A stretch of DNA of 64,000 bases from NCBI GenBank assembly GCA_965262785.1, contig OZ253559.1, positions 3,968,001 to 4,032,000 of the forward strand. Reading direction: 5' to 3'. The notes below the pieces were generated by a model. That model worked only from the letters and a program-made list of their open reading frames with translations, searched no databases and was not told the DNA's origin. Positions 19,218 through 28,081 of the stretch are shown piece by piece; the first letter of the stretch is position 1; each line of letters starts with the position of its first letter. The translations under genes and the position numbers were made by a program. This stretch comes from G965218495 sp965262785. Its GTDB lineage: Bacteria > Bacteroidota > Rhodothermia > Rhodothermales > Bin80.

Positions 19218-20795
19218 TTACGGTGCCAACAAGGGTAACAACACTTTTGTGCGCTCCCAGATCAATACAAGGGCCATGCCGCGTTCCGCTTCTTCGAAAG
19301 CTATCGTAAATGCCTCATGAATTTCCTCGAGCTGCGTAGCTGTGACCTGAACCCGCACCACATCCGCCTCTTCACGGTAGCCTGCAACTCCATTCTGACC
19401 CAGATCGCTATTGAGAATGATTGTCCAAGTTTCTTCATCGGGGATGGAAAAGAGCGAATACGTACCCGCTGCGACACTTTGCCCACCAACGAGTACCGGT
19501 GCCGTGAACGTGATTTCGGACGTCTCGTTGGCTGCAGTCCGCCAGAGTTCGCCAAAGGGAACTAGCTCACCGTAGATTTTCCTGCCTCGCCTGCGCGGAG
19601 AACTGTAGTGGACCTTCACGTACGCATCGCCGATTTGCGTGCGGGCCAGCTGCATCGGACTCAGACGTGGCTCTGGAGCATCTACGACATCCATGCTCCA
19701 GTCATCCGGAAAACGCGACGTTTCGAGGCCAGGAATGATCCGTAACGCGTTCTTGTAGTAAACCTTACGCAGCACCTCGTCTGGCAATTCGAGGCCGTAC
19801 ATAGTCCACCAAGCGTGGCGCTTGCGGTAGTAGGGAAAGAATTCGTCCGCAGTCTCCAAGACACGAAAGTACGTGTGGTATTCCGGCGGGTTCCACGAGT
19901 CTTTACCCATCAGCACACGGTCCTGGTACTTGGTGAGCCACGCACGCGCCGTATGTGGTTGTCGACCAAGCTCAGCTACAACGGCTCCCAACTCCGTGTA
20001 CATGTTGGGCAGCTCATCCATCAGCGCGCCCAAGCTCTCCAAGTCGTTGCCAAGCCATCCCAGGTGAGCATTGATAAATGTCGTCCCCGGGTGCTTGCGA
20101 AAGACATTCCACTGTTCCTCTATCAGCTGCTCCCAGGTAGGCTCCGGCTGACGCTTGCGGTTCGGCCGCTCCTTTAGCTCAAACCAGCGCTCATTGAGTT
20201 GGTCATGCGGTAGCCAAAACTGCGCAGGATCGGCCGTGTGGATCAGCACGGGAATGCCCAATTCCCCAGCCTTGGCCCAAATGGGGTCCAAGCGTACATC
20301 GTCTGTTGCCACGCGCTCCCCTGTGTCGTCGGTCACATACATGCCCAAGCTCTTAAAGATCTTCAGGCCGCGCGCGCCGCTGCTGACATCTTCCGCTAAC
20401 TGTGCCGCGGCCGCCTCGCCAAAATTGGGTGCGCTTCTTATCTGCCTGAAATCGACATTAGCAAAGTGGACGATCCTTCCAGGGGCATGCAGTTCCGTGT
20501 TGCGTACGACTTGGGCCAGCTCTTCTCCGCTCCCACCGCTCAGGTTTACCATGGCGCCCATGTTCATTGCATCCATTGCGGCTACAATCTCCTGTATCCG
20601 CTCGGCTGATGCCGTACCAATTTGGCGCTGGTGGCCATGCGCATCTACGAATGCGTACTTCGCCTTGGTCAGCACGTTCTGTTCTACGGAAAGCGTAGAA
20701 ACGGGATCGTAGTCTTCCCACTGCATGGACTGGGCCCATGCCCCCATGGGAAGCATAAGAGACACGAACCAGAGAGTTGCACCGCGAAATCTCAT
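19218..20795 (-). CDS. Amidohydrolase fused to DUF2911 domain
   Basis: An exported protein of 525 residues (signal ending about GAWAQ) with two parts. The first ~370 residues are an amidohydrolase-2-like TIM barrel: His53 and His55 in VDAHGHQ, His186 in LIHTADP, His244 in INAHLGWLG and Asp299 in LMGKDSWNPPE are the expected metal and catalytic residues. From about residue 380 to the end lies a DUF2911-type beta-rich domain (VKVHYSSPRRRGRKIYG, LWRTAANETSEITF, AAGTYSLFSIPDEETWTIIL). Each domain usually occurs alone, so the fusion is unusual. The substrate is unknown. It is divergent from uvrB. Confidence 0.85.
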   Translation of the reverse strand: MRFRGATLWFVSLMLPMGAWAQSMQWEDYDPVSTLSVEQNVLTKAKYAFVDAHGHQRQIGTASAERIQEIVAAMDAMNMGAMVNLSGGSGEELAQVVRNTELHAPGRIVHFANVDFRQIRSAPNFGEAAAAQLAEDVSSGARGLKIFKSLGMYVTDDTGERVATDDVRLDPIWAKAGELGIPVLIHTADPAQFWLPHDQLNERWFELKERPNRKRQPEPTWEQLIEEQWNVFRKHPGTTFINAHLGWLGNDLESLGALMDELPNMYTELGAVVAELGRQPHTARAWLTKYQDRVLMGKDSWNPPEYHTYFRVLETADEFFPYYRKRHAWWTMYGLELPDEVLRKVYYKNALRIIPGLETSRFPDDWSMDVVDAPEPRLSPMQLARTQIGDAYVKVHYSSPRRRGRKIYGELVPFGELWRTAANETSEITFTAPVLVGGQSVAAGTYSLFSIPDEETWTIILNSDLGQNGVAGYREEADVVRVQVTATQLEEIHEAFTIAFEEAERGMALVLIWERTKVLLPLLAP

Positions 20796-20810
20796 AGACT
20801 CTGAATGCCA

Positions 20811-20845
20811 ATAGCGCCTGCTGTAGCCTGCGCGGGAGGCGCTAT
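20811..20845. promoter_or_regulatory. Perfect 9-bp inverted repeat between amidohydrolase and uvrB
   Basis: Arms ATAGCGCCT (20811-20819) and AGGCGCTAT (20837-20845) are perfect reverse complements around a 17-base centre. The element starts 16 bp upstream of the amidohydrolase start codon and lies about 155 bp upstream of uvrB. It could be an operator or a 5'-UTR hairpin of the minus-strand transcript. It does not match the CTGT-N8-ACAG LexA box of enterobacteria. Confidence 0.4.
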
Positions 20846-20999
20846 ATTACAGGGAGTGTGGAACGGGCAGGATCGAACGGCCCAACGCAAGGATGGATCC
20901 CCAGGCTTCGCCACAAGTACGCAAGTGCCGGCTGCCGGCGCGCAGGTAGTGCGCATTAACCGGGAGAGCACCCAAAGCTAGGACTCGACAAACGCCACG

Positions 21000-23123
21000 A
21001 TGCCCGTCACAGAGCAAGCGCAGTCTTTCGAGCTTGTGGCTCCCTTTGAACCGTTTGGCGATCAGCCTAGAGCAATTGCCGACCTTACCAGGGGAATTGA
21101 ACAGGGCGATCCTAATCAGACACTGCTGGGAGTCACGGGGTCGGGCAAGACATTTACGGTGAGCAATGTCATCCGAAACGTTGGCAGGCCCACGCTTGTG
21201 ATGAGTCATAACAAGACACTGGCCGCACAGCTGTATGCCGAATTCAAGCAGTTCTTCCCCAAGAATGCAGTCGAATTCTTCATCTCGTACTACGACTATT
21301 ACCAGCCGGAGGCCTACATCGTAAGCAGCGACACATATATCGAAAAGGACCTCTCTATTAACGACAAGATCGATCGCCTTCGGCTACGCGCAACCAGCGC
21401 GCTTGTATCGGGCAGAAGCGACGTAGTTGTCGTGGCGAGTGTTTCATGCATCTATGGGCTCGGGTCACCGGAAGAGTACAAGTCGCAAATCGTGCAGGTA
21501 TCGCCAGGGAAGCGCGTGGCCCGCAACGCCCTGCTTTCGCAGCTGGTCGGCATATACTATCGGCGGCATGACCAGGATTTTTCACCGGGTTCCTTTCGCG
21601 TACGCGGGGATATCGTGGACGTGTTTCCGGCGTATCTGGAAGATTGCGCATACCGAATCACCTTTTGGGGTGACGAAATCGAGACCGTTGATGCAATCGA
21701 TCCTTCGCAGGGCCACACCCTGCGCAATGAATCACTGCTTACGATATATCCAGCCAAGATATTTGTTACACCCCAAGATCAAATTGAGCGCGCGCTGGAG
21801 TCTATTGACGTGGAGTTGCGGTGGCGCCTCGCCACGCTGCGCGCAGAAAGGAAAGTAATGGAAGCGGAACGCCTGGAGCGACGCACACGCTTTGACATGG
21901 AGATGCTCAAGGAGCTCGGGTATTGCTCCGGTGTCGAAAACTACAGTCGTCACCTCAGCGGACTGCCGGAAGGGCAGCGACCTTGGTGCCTGATGGATTA
22001 CTTCCCAGACGACTTTCTGCTCGTGGTGGATGAAAGCCATGCCACCATTCCGCAGGTACGGGCAATGTATAATGGGGACCGGGCACGCAAGCTGATCTTA
22101 GTAGAGCATGGATTCAGGCTGCCGTCGGCGCTCGACAACCGCCCCATGACCTTTAAAGAATTCGAGGCCCGGCAGCACCAGGTCATCTTTGCGAGTGCCA
22201 CGCCAGGAGACTACGAGCTCGAGCGATGTGGTGGTGCATTCGTAGAGCAGGTCATCCGGCCGACAGGCATCCCGGATCCAGAAGCCAGCGTACGACCCAG
22301 TGAAAACCAGATCGATGACCTTTTAGCAGAGCTCCGCGTCGTGGCAGGACGAGGGGAACGCGCGCTGGTGACCACACTGACAAAGCGCATGGCCGAAGAT
22401 CTTGCGGACTATCTGCATTCCTTTGGTGTAAAGGTACGTTACCTCCACTCTGACATTGCCGCCCTTGCCCGCGTGGAGCTTTTGCGGGAGCTACGCCTTG
22501 GCGTCTTTGATGTCCTGGTCGGCGTAAACCTCTTGCGCGAAGGCCTCGACCTGCCGGAGGTATCCTTGGTAGCCATCATTGACGCAGACAAAGAGGGATT
22601 CTTACGTAGCGACCGCTCACTCATCCAAACCGCCGGGCGCGCCGCTCGCAACGTGAATAGCCATATCATCTTGTATGCCGATCGCGTCACCGGATCGATG
22701 AAGCGCATGCTCGACGAAACGGGACGGCGGCGGACCCTCCAGATCGCATACAACAAGAAACACGGCATTACGCCGCACACGGTACGCAAAGATGCCGAAG
22801 ACATCCGCCGGGGCACCGTAATCGCTGAAGCAAACAGGGACAGTGCGGCTGCCTCGCGGCATGTCGACGATGAAACGCTAAAAAGGACGTCCTACCTTGA
22901 TCCGCTGCTTCAAATGCTCTCTGCCGACGAGAGGAGGCAGCTCATCGCCCAAATGCGGGCCGAGATGCTCGAGGCAGCGGAAAACTTAGACTACGAGCGG
23001 GCCGCAGCCCTGCGAGATGATATCGTGCTTGCCGAGCGCTCGCTGGAATGCGAAGCAGAGGAACCCATGCCCCATGCTGAAGGTAGGAGCGCTCCTGCAC
23101 ACAAAGCGGGCACAAAGCGATGA
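21000..23123 (+). CDS. uvrB: UvrABC system protein B
   Basis: The damage-verifying helicase-like subunit of nucleotide excision repair; it binds DNA with UvrA and recruits UvrC. Length is 707 residues, slightly over the family's usual ~670. Walker A is GVTGSGKT near residue 41, followed by VMSHNKTLAAQLYAEF. The beta-hairpin region SYYDYYQPEAYIVSSDTYIEK is intact. Motif DESHATIPQVRAMYNGDR and helicase C-terminal motifs (LHSDIAALARVELLRELR, GVNLLREGLDLPEVSLV, QTAGRAARN) follow. A UVR domain for UvrC contact lies near the C-terminus (LIAQMRAEMLEAAENLDYE). The stop overlaps the rpmE start by four bases. Confidence 0.98.
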   Translation: MPVTEQAQSFELVAPFEPFGDQPRAIADLTRGIEQGDPNQTLLGVTGSGKTFTVSNVIRNVGRPTLVMSHNKTLAAQLYAEFKQFFPKNAVEFFISYYDYYQPEAYIVSSDTYIEKDLSINDKIDRLRLRATSALVSGRSDVVVVASVSCIYGLGSPEEYKSQIVQVSPGKRVARNALLSQLVGIYYRRHDQDFSPGSFRVRGDIVDVFPAYLEDCAYRITFWGDEIETVDAIDPSQGHTLRNESLLTIYPAKIFVTPQDQIERALESIDVELRWRLATLRAERKVMEAERLERRTRFDMEMLKELGYCSGVENYSRHLSGLPEGQRPWCLMDYFPDDFLLVVDESHATIPQVRAMYNGDRARKLILVEHGFRLPSALDNRPMTFKEFEARQHQVIFASATPGDYELERCGGAFVEQVIRPTGIPDPEASVRPSENQIDDLLAELRVVAGRGERALVTTLTKRMAEDLADYLHSFGVKVRYLHSDIAALARVELLRELRLGVFDVLVGVNLLREGLDLPEVSLVAIIDADKEGFLRSDRSLIQTAGRAARNVNSHIILYADRVTGSMKRMLDETGRRRTLQIAYNKKHGITPHTVRKDAEDIRRGTVIAEANRDSAAASRHVDDETLKRTSYLDPLLQMLSADERRQLIAQMRAEMLEAAENLDYERAAALRDDIVLAERSLECEAEEPMPHAEGRSAPAHKAGTKR

Positions 23124-23341
23124 AGAAGGACATCCACCCAGAGTACAAGCTTATTACCGTACGGCTGGCCGATGGCACCGAGTTCCAGACGCGCTCTACC
23201 ATGAAGGCGGATATGTATGCGTCTGAAGTTGACAGCACCAACCACCCGTTCTATACCGGGCGCCGGCAGTACGTTGACACGGCAGGCCGCGTAGAGAAGT
23301 TTCACCGTCGGTACGGGAAGCGCCCTGCTGCGCAGAAGTAG
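23120..23341 (+). CDS. rpmE: 50S ribosomal protein L31, zinc-independent form
   Basis: A 73-residue ribosomal protein of the large subunit near the inter-subunit bridge. KKDIHPEYKLITV, TRSTMKADMY, HPFYTGRRQYVDTAGR and VEKFHRRY match L31. The cysteine pairs that bind zinc in the C+ form are replaced (LADGTEF and VDSTNH), so this is a zinc-free C- form. It overlaps the uvrB stop as ATGA, an unusual pairing that makes its translation depend on uvrB unless it has its own internal promoter. I did not see a separate promoter inside uvrB. Confidence 0.95.
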   Translation: MKKDIHPEYKLITVRLADGTEFQTRSTMKADMYASEVDSTNHPFYTGRRQYVDTAGRVEKFHRRYGKRPAAQK

Positions 23342-23467
23342 CCATTTCGGCCCTTCCACATGCCGCTCACTGCGTGCATTGCCTTCGTTTGCAACGCCAA
23401 GGCACGGCCCCTGCTGCGCGCTTTGAGGTAACGTGCGCCCGTAGGCCGTCCCCTTCTTGTTAGCTCC

Positions 23468-24817
23468 GTGGCGAAAACCATCAATATCATCACGGCCAAA
23501 CGCGACGGGAAGACGCTCTCGCGACGCCAGATCTCCGAGTTTGTCGACGCCTATACGCGGGGGGAGATACCGGACTACCAGGCAAGTGCCTTTCTCATGG
23601 CCGCCTTCTGCCGCGGCATGGACGCCGAGGAGACCACGGCCCTGACCTACAGCATGCTTCGCTCTGGAGAAATCCTGGATTTTTCCGAAATCTCCGGGCC
23701 CAAGATTGACAAACACTCCACAGGCGGCGTTGGCGACAAGGTATCGCTCATTCTGGCCCCTATTGCGGCATCCTGCGGCCTTGTTGTGCCGATGATTTCG
23801 GGCCGGGGGCTTGGCATTACAGGGGGCACGCGCGATAAGCTCGAGTCCATTCCGGGTTTTCGGACCGAGCTCACCTCCGCGGAGGTGCGCGCACAACTCG
23901 CTGCCACTAGGGTAGCGATAGTGGGTCCGACAGCGCAAGTTGCGCCGGCAGACAGGCGACTGTATGCCTTGCGGGACGTGACCGCTACCGTAGACTTTAT
24001 CCCGTTTATCAGCGCCTCAATAATGAGTAAGAAACTTGCTGAGGGGCTGGACGGGCTAGTGCTGGACGTGAAATGCGGGCGTGGCGCCTTCATGAAGCAC
24101 GAAAAGCAGGCACGCTGCCTCGCCGAGTCAATGGTCCGTATTGGCCTTGACTTTGGAGTCAATACAACTGCCTTGCTTACCGACATGGATGTGCCACTTG
24201 GACGTGCCATTGGCAACTGGCTGGAGGTTGAGGAGAGTATTCGTTGCCTTCGTGGAGACCCTGAGCCGGATGTAATGGAGGTCACGCTGTCTCTGGCCGG
24301 TGAGATGCTCTGCCTTGCCGGCCGCGCTAAGACGGGTCAAGCGGGTCGCGCTTTGGCAGAGGATGCCATAGCCTCCGGGCGGGCCTTCGAAAAATTTGCT
24401 GAACTCGTAGAGTGGCAAGGTGGCGACGTGGCAGCCATACAGCATCCGGAGCGGCGCCAACTTGAAGCATTGGAAACCGTTGTATACGCCCCGGACTGCG
24501 CAATCGGGTACGTCGCCGATATTGATGCCGGCATGCTGGGGATGGCGGCAACAACCATGGGCGTAGGGCGTGCCGTCAAGGAGGACGCCGTTGACCCCAA
24601 TGCAGGGATCTATCTCCACAAGCGACCCGGCGAAACTGTTGCGCCGGGCACCCGGCTAGCGTCATTCTATACGCGTAAGGCAAACAAAGTAGAGGACTTC
24701 CGGGCGGCCATACTGGCCGCATACCGATACTCGACGACGCCGCGTTCGTCGGTTCCGGTAGTAACGGACCGGCTTTCTGCGGAAGGATGGCGCACGGAGA
24801 TTCTCAATGATATCTAG
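23468..24817 (+). CDS. Thymidine/pyrimidine-nucleoside phosphorylase
   Basis: Cleaves thymidine or uridine with phosphate to the base and (deoxy)ribose-1-phosphate in nucleoside salvage. Length is 449 residues. The signature SGRGLGITGGTRDKLESIPG and the phosphate-binding KIDKHSTGGVGDK are complete. The C-terminal domain (GPTAQVAPADRRLYALRD, LDVKCGRGAFM) is present. It starts with GTG at 23468, which keeps the conserved N-terminus. deoA (thymidine) and pdp (broad pyrimidine) cannot be told apart here. It follows rpmE by 126 bp and precedes the pspA block. Confidence 0.95.
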   Translation: MAKTINIITAKRDGKTLSRRQISEFVDAYTRGEIPDYQASAFLMAAFCRGMDAEETTALTYSMLRSGEILDFSEISGPKIDKHSTGGVGDKVSLILAPIAASCGLVVPMISGRGLGITGGTRDKLESIPGFRTELTSAEVRAQLAATRVAIVGPTAQVAPADRRLYALRDVTATVDFIPFISASIMSKKLAEGLDGLVLDVKCGRGAFMKHEKQARCLAESMVRIGLDFGVNTTALLTDMDVPLGRAIGNWLEVEESIRCLRGDPEPDVMEVTLSLAGEMLCLAGRAKTGQAGRALAEDAIASGRAFEKFAELVEWQGGDVAAIQHPERRQLEALETVVYAPDCAIGYVADIDAGMLGMAATTMGVGRAVKEDAVDPNAGIYLHKRPGETVAPGTRLASFYTRKANKVEDFRAAILAAYRYSTTPRSSVPVVTDRLSAEGWRTEILNDI

Positions 24818-24852
24818 CCTTTTGCATCTTTACACCCGGGCTATTCGTCTTA

Positions 24853-24882
24853 TTGGACGATAGACTATATTGGCTGTACATA
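24853..24882 (+). promoter_or_regulatory. Possible promoter of the pspA block
   Basis: TTGGAC at 24853-24858 and TACATA at 24877-24882 are 18 bp apart and lie 22 bp before the pspA start, a fair sigma-70-like match in an AT-richer pocket. Bacteroidota sigma factors often use other elements, so this is tentative. I did not see a sigma-54 element (GG-N10-GC) here, which controls psp in enterobacteria. Confidence 0.3.
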
Positions 24883-24904
24883 GTTAACTCACGAGGCAGG
24901 GCTT

Positions 24905-25684
24905 ATGTCTATATGGGCACGTTTTAAGCGTGTAATTCGCTCCATATTCGGCGGCGCCATCTCGGCGATGGAGAACCCACGCCTGATCTTGGAGCAAAAC
25001 ATTCGGGAATTGAACGACCAGGTCCCGAAGATGAATGAAACGATTGCACAGGTCAAGTCGACCGTCATCAGGTATGAGAAGACCCTAAAACGGGCACAAG
25101 GGCTGGAGGCCGGCCTCACATCCAAGATCAAGGCAGCCATTCGTGCCGGGCGCCAGGACTTGGCGCGCGAATATGCTATCCGCCTGGACCGCGCGCGCAA
25201 TGAGGTGCAGGAAACCACTGTACAGCTTCAGCAGGCCAAGATGGCCTATGAAAAAGCGCTGCAGGTCAAAGATGTCTTCATGCGAGAGCGGCGGCGCAAG
25301 ATCGAGGAAGCAAATCATGCGCTTCGTGCACACGAACGGGCCAAGATGCAATCCGAGGTGGCAGGAGTCCTGGAGCAATTTGAGGTAGCAGGTGTCGATC
25401 AGACGCATGACGAGATGATTGCGCGTATTGATGAAGAAACTGCGCGCGGGGAAGCACGGATGGAGGTCGCCTTGGATTCTGTTGACACGCAGGCCATGAG
25501 ACTTGAGCAGGACTCGGAGGCATTCCTCGCCGACGAGATCGTCCGACAGTTTGAGTTGGACATGCAGCAGGAGACAGAGCGTCAGACCCCGGAAGATTCG
25601 GATCCGGCACAGTCGTCTGTGGAAAAGTCGCTGGGTTTTGGAGATCATGAAGAGCGACGGCCGCCGATGAAACGCGTCCGCTGA
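24905..25684 (+). CDS. pspA: PspA/IM30 (Vipp1) family membrane-stress protein
   Basis: A peripheral inner-membrane protein of 259 residues that polymerises into ESCRT-III-like rods or rings and keeps the membrane tight under stress. The amphipathic N-terminal helix (IWARFKRVIRSIFGGAIS) and the helical hairpin (ENPRLILEQNIRELNDQVPKM, about 23-43) are typical, followed by long coiled-coil helices to about residue 150. A further helix motif (THDEMIARIDEETARGEARM, about 167-186) marks the C-terminal part. A poorly conserved, charged tail of ~40 residues follows. It heads a same-strand group of four genes with small gaps. No sigma-54 activator pspF is present. Confidence 0.92.
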   Translation: MSIWARFKRVIRSIFGGAISAMENPRLILEQNIRELNDQVPKMNETIAQVKSTVIRYEKTLKRAQGLEAGLTSKIKAAIRAGRQDLAREYAIRLDRARNEVQETTVQLQQAKMAYEKALQVKDVFMRERRRKIEEANHALRAHERAKMQSEVAGVLEQFEVAGVDQTHDEMIARIDEETARGEARMEVALDSVDTQAMRLEQDSEAFLADEIVRQFELDMQQETERQTPEDSDPAQSSVEKSLGFGDHEERRPPMKRVR

Positions 25685-25737
25685 TTCGAATCGTTAAGCA
25701 AACCAACCTTTTGGCGCCCGCTTTAAGCGGCTTTGCC

Positions 25738-26139
25738 ATGATGACACCCAAAGAAAGAGAGCTTTTCAAAGAGGAAGAGAAAGCCCACTTGCGCAAGCTC
25801 AAAGCGCTGCAAGTTGCGGCACGGCGGGGCAAGATCCACTCAGATGCCAAGGCGCGTCTGGCGAAGCTAGTAGGTGGCATTCAAGAGACCTTGGGCACGC
25901 ATAACGAATTCATTGACAAACTTGATCGGGAAACCGTACTAAATGAGGCACGGGTCGAGTTGGCCATTGAGGTCCAACCTTCTTTGCCCTCCCGCGCAGC
26001 TCAAATGCAGCGGGCAGATGCACTAGTATCACAGATAAGTGCAGAGGAGTCGGGAAGGGAAGGCACCGATAAAGAGGGTGTTGCGGCGAAAGAAGCATCA
26101 AAGACCATTGGGCGCATGCCCAGCGAAACAGGCAAGTGA
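25738..26139 (+). CDS. Small coiled-coil protein with a PspA-like C-terminal motif
   Basis: A charged, mostly helical protein of about 133 residues, with no signal peptide or membrane segment. From about residue 54, THNEFIDKLDRETVLNEARV aligns without gaps to PspA's THDEMIARIDEETARGEARM. Many positions are identical and most others are conservative (the next residues ELAI versus EVAL also match). The N-terminal ~50 residues are a basic/acidic helix rather than the PspA hairpin, so this looks like a PspA relative lacking its membrane-binding half. ATG at 25738 or 25741 is possible; a TTG at 25711 is less likely. It starts 53 bp after pspA. A regulator or co-polymer of PspA is inferred. Confidence 0.65.
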   Translation: MMTPKERELFKEEEKAHLRKLKALQVAARRGKIHSDAKARLAKLVGGIQETLGTHNEFIDKLDRETVLNEARVELAIEVQPSLPSRAAQMQRADALVSQISAEESGREGTDKEGVAAKEASKTIGRMPSETGK

Positions 26140-26179
26140 CAACCCAGGGTGACAATCGGAGGCAGGCGGCCTCAGCTGC

Positions 26180-27061
26180 ATGAGAAGCAAGGAAATCAAC
26201 TACAGAAAGGAGGCTTTCCTTCACCCGTGGAACTTGGGATATTTGGTTGGGGCCTTGGCACTGGCGTTCTTGGCGGCCTTTATGCCGGGGACGGGGGAAT
26301 GGCTTTATCGTACGATCTTGCTGTTCGCCGCAGGTGGCGAGTTGCTCGTGCTAGGTAGCCTGCCCAATCATAAGCGTTTCCGCAAAATCGTAAAGGCCCG
26401 CTGGGCGAAAGAAATGGCCAAGCCGCCATCTTCCCGTGAAATTTACTCGGAGTTGAGCCGCGACAACCAGCGACGCTACGTCAAGCTGCGTGACTTGCAG
26501 AAGAAGATTGAAGCCAACTATCGGAAGTTCAGCTACGCGTCTCAGGGACTACTAGAGAGCCACACACAAAAAATTGGTGGACTCGTGACCTCCTGCCTTT
26601 CGATGATGCACCAGCAAGAGCGCTACCACTTGTATGCCTCACGTGTCAAGGAGAAAGAAGTGCTGGACGACATGGCCCAGCTTCGCAGAGACGTGGACGG
26701 TGCCTCGGACTCTGTCCGTCGCATGAAACTGCGCCGGCTCAGAGTACTGGAGCAACGCCTTGCGCGATTCAAGAAGAGTCAGGAACACCTGGAAATCATC
26801 AACGAGCAGATTGAGACGATTGAGGACGTGGTGGACTATATCCATGAACAGTCCATGACGCTACAGAATCCCGAGCAAATCTCTCTCCAGCTTGATGTCT
26901 TGATGACTGATGTAGAGGAGACCGAAGCTAGCCTGGGTCACATTGAGTCCGCTTTCGGAGACCTGGCGCTAGTCGACTTCGATGGCCGGGACTCACTCGA
27001 GATCAAGGAAGAGCCCGGTCAGAGCCGCGGCAAATGGGACCACCGCACGCGGGCGAACTAG
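26180..27061 (+). CDS. Membrane-anchored coiled-coil protein, PspA-linked (paralog 1)
   Basis: A 293-residue protein of unknown family. Two hydrophobic segments near the N-terminus (about 18-35 and 41-60) should form a membrane hairpin, leaving a long cytoplasmic helical tail. The tail opens with LSRDNQRRYVKLRDLQKKIE and continues NYRKFSYASQGLLESH, with heptad-like patterns to about residue 260. The same layout and tail motif recur in the gene after the next gap. It begins 40 bp after the small PspA-like gene. A role as membrane partner of PspA is inferred from context and from the coiled coil. Confidence 0.65.
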   Translation: MRSKEINYRKEAFLHPWNLGYLVGALALAFLAAFMPGTGEWLYRTILLFAAGGELLVLGSLPNHKRFRKIVKARWAKEMAKPPSSREIYSELSRDNQRRYVKLRDLQKKIEANYRKFSYASQGLLESHTQKIGGLVTSCLSMMHQQERYHLYASRVKEKEVLDDMAQLRRDVDGASDSVRRMKLRRLRVLEQRLARFKKSQEHLEIINEQIETIEDVVDYIHEQSMTLQNPEQISLQLDVLMTDVEETEASLGHIESAFGDLALVDFDGRDSLEIKEEPGQSRGKWDHRTRAN

Positions 27062-27199
27062 CGGATCCCAACCGTATACGTTTAAGACTGCTTGCGGCCA
27101 GCGGGCGCGGATCGCCTCGTGAAGCACCTGACCGTAACGACATGACCGGAGAGTTCCGCTACCTTTCTAAGTGATGAGCTACAACTGCGGCAGCAGGCG

Positions 27200-28081
27200 A
27201 TGATTGGGCGCAAAAAGGGAAATGTCTCTGCGCTAGTCTGGCGTCCGCTGCATCTCTTAGTTGCGACCACCATCGGCGTTGTATGTGCGCTATGGACACT
27301 GGGAGGATTGAGCACATTTTGGGCTATGCTCGCCGTGTTCGCGCTCGTGTCTGGTGCGATTGTTGCCTTTGCTCGAGCGGCAGCAAACCCGCGTATTAGG
27401 CGTAGCATCGACGGCCGTAGGGCCCAGCGTTCTAAACAGACTGCACTCAGTGAGCAGTACCGTGGGCTTTCTTCCCGCAACCGGCGCCAATACCTACACC
27501 TGCGGAAACTGCAACGCAAAACCGAGCACAACTACCGCAGGCTTAGCCAAGCCTCGCAGGGACTTATTGCAGATCAGAAAGTCATGATTAACGACCTTCT
27601 TAACACCTGCCTAGTGGTCCTGAACCAAAAACAACGATACGAAAAGCACCTGGCCGCGGTTAAGGAGCCTGCTCTGCGACACACCCTCCAGCGCCTTTCG
27701 GACGAGCAGAAATACCAATCGCATGCTATTAAGGACGCCCATGCGCAGCGCGCTAGTGTGCTGGCCCAGCGCCTGAATCGTGTCCGCGAAAGCCGTGAGC
27801 GCCTCAGCGTCTACAGTGCTCAGTTTCATGTGCTTTCGGACCTCATCAGCAACATCTTCGAGCAGTCGCTCACGCTTGGCGACGCAGGCGGCATGTCGGC
27901 TCACCTTGACGAGCTTATCAGCCAGTTGGCCGACAGCAGGGCCTCAATTGACGAGGTGGAATCTGTTTTGGCTGCATGGGCAGACCCGCTTGATGACCAT
28001 CTTGCTCTGGACGACTCATTTCAGGATACCGACACTGTTGGGAGGCGCATGAAAGTTGGTGATCGTGAGCACCCAAGATGA
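27200..28081 (+). CDS. Membrane-anchored coiled-coil protein, PspA-linked (paralog 2)
   Basis: A 293-residue protein, paralogous to the one 138 bp upstream and of exactly the same length. Two N-terminal hydrophobic segments (about 15-34 and 37-58) are followed by the tail motif LSSRNRRQYLHLRKLQRKTE and NYRRLSQASQGLIADQ, matching paralog 1. It diverges more strongly after residue 180. The pair presumably arose by tandem duplication and could form a hetero-oligomer. The start ATG at 27200 leaves a short polar segment before the first membrane helix. No enzymatic motif is visible. Confidence 0.65.
   Translation: MIGRKKGNVSALVWRPLHLLVATTIGVVCALWTLGGLSTFWAMLAVFALVSGAIVAFARAAANPRIRRSIDGRRAQRSKQTALSEQYRGLSSRNRRQYLHLRKLQRKTEHNYRRLSQASQGLIADQKVMINDLLNTCLVVLNQKQRYEKHLAAVKEPALRHTLQRLSDEQKYQSHAIKDAHAQRASVLAQRLNRVRESRERLSVYSAQFHVLSDLISNIFEQSLTLGDAGGMSAHLDELISQLADSRASIDEVESVLAAWADPLDDHLALDDSFQDTDTVGRRMKVGDREHPR

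Noticed and set aside
25681..25700. TTCGAAT resembling a tRNA T-loop
   Set aside because: It lies at the pspA stop, the stem is wrong and no acceptor or anticodon arm is found.
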